Source of the DNA: Clostridiaceae bacterium
GTDB taxonomy: Bacteria; Bacillota; Clostridia; Oscillospirales; Acutalibacteraceae
Assembly (NCBI GenBank): GCA_904501895.1
Contig: CAJGCX010000120.1
Coordinates: 1 to 5,057 of the forward strand
Length of the DNA: 5,057 nt
Direction: 5' to 3'
The notes beneath the pieces were generated by a model. It ran no database searches. It saw nothing but the letters and a program-made list of their open reading frames with translations, and was not told the origin of the DNA. The position numbers and the translations under genes are program-made. Positions 4,721-5,057 of this stretch are shown here, piece by piece (the stretch's first letter is position 1; every line of letters begins with the position of its first letter).

Positions 4721-5057
4721 TTAATAAAACAGTTTAGCATAAACATCAAAATTTTTATTTATACCTGCATTATTCTTAATCGGAGCAATATAAGGATGCC
4801 ATTTTTTATCAATGTATATTGTATTTTCTCTGTAATTATTTTCACCGTTTCGGTTTCTGCCAACACCCCAACCGTGCTCAATTACATTGTATTCAACAGT
4901 GTATCCTGCTGTTTGCTCATCCATATAAATACCACTTGTTGCATAGTCTGCCCATTCAGGAAGTGTAATATCGTGGATATAGTTACCACTGATTACTGAA
5001 TCAGGCTGTTTTGAGAGTGTATAAATGCCACCTGCATCGCAAAGCACCTGACTTGTA
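4721..5057 (-). CDS. Right-handed beta-helix repeat protein, C-terminal end (continues off the right edge)
   Basis: The last 111 codons are visible and the frame stays open to the right edge; the GTG at 5047 lies inside the reading frame and is not the true start. Successive short strands of a parallel beta-helix can be read: D-A-G-G-I-Y-T (about 7-13), V-I-S-G-N-Y-I-H-D (21-29), S-G-I-Y-M-D-E (41-47), Y-T-V-E-Y-N-V-I-E (52-60) and N-N-Y-R-E-N-T-I-Y-I (73-82). The pairing D-x-G-G-I-Y-T followed by N-Y-I-H-D and G-I-Y-x-D-E is typical, as far as I recall, of large secreted beta-helix proteins acting on polysaccharides (pectate-lyase-like folds, some glycoside hydrolase families). The acidic residues in these turns could be catalytic, but the family and substrate cannot be fixed from this piece. 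Export cannot be checked because the N-terminus is outside. A strong terminator follows. Confidence 0.85.
   Translation of the reverse strand, partial: TSQVLCDAGGIYTLSKQPDSVISGNYIHDITLPEWADYATSGIYMDEQTAGYTVEYNVIEHGWGVGRNRNGENNYRENTIYIDKKWHPYIAPIKNNAGINKNFDVYAKLFY

Overview
The window is AT-rich and every convincing gene lies on the minus strand. Short lipoprotein signal peptides followed by Asn/Gly/Thr-rich linkers, GGAGG-type ribosome binding sites, U-tract terminators, a DUF5067-like lipoprotein and the end of a beta-helix carbohydrate-active-type protein together suggest a low-GC Clostridia-type Firmicute (Oscillospiraceae/Lachnospiraceae style, probably a gut or rumen organism). This is inference from gene style; no rRNA or tRNA gene is present to fix taxonomy.

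Layout in the direction of transcription (right to left): (1) 5057-4721, the C-terminal end of a right-handed beta-helix protein, closed by a strong hairpin terminator at 4699-4668; (2) about 320 bases without a protein gene (4670-4347), holding short direct repeats, two possible hairpins and a weak plus-strand promoter; (3) 4240-3263, a lipoprotein with two DUF5067-like domains in tandem and its own promoter and terminator; (4) 3125-2709, a small N-terminally anchored protein of unknown function; (5) 2618-2118, a stand-alone CinA C-terminal-domain (PncC-type NMN amidohydrolase) protein with its own terminator; (6) 1967-1, a tight three-gene operon: a cytoplasmic 5'-nucleotidase/metallophosphoesterase, a small membrane protein one base after it, and a lipoprotein whose start overlaps the membrane protein and which runs off the left edge.

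The most notable observation is regulatory. All four transcription units whose start lies in the window carry the same imperfect palindrome, TGYACYAAAGTACR on the minus strand, exactly 23 bases upstream of a TATAAT/TACAAT -10 box, with no recognisable -35 hexamer. This puts the centre of the dyad near -42, the position of a class II activator site. Since every unit has it, it could be a widely used promoter element of this genome or the operator of a local regulon. In two units a 28-base block including this motif is identical and abuts the terminator of the preceding gene.

Functionally, the PncC-like protein (NMN deamidation) and the 5'-nucleotidase family protein both act on nucleotide-type substrates and share the promoter element, so a link to nucleotide or NAD-precursor salvage is possible but unproven. 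The rest appears to be cell-surface biology. I see no defence system, CRISPR array, insertion sequence or phage gene.
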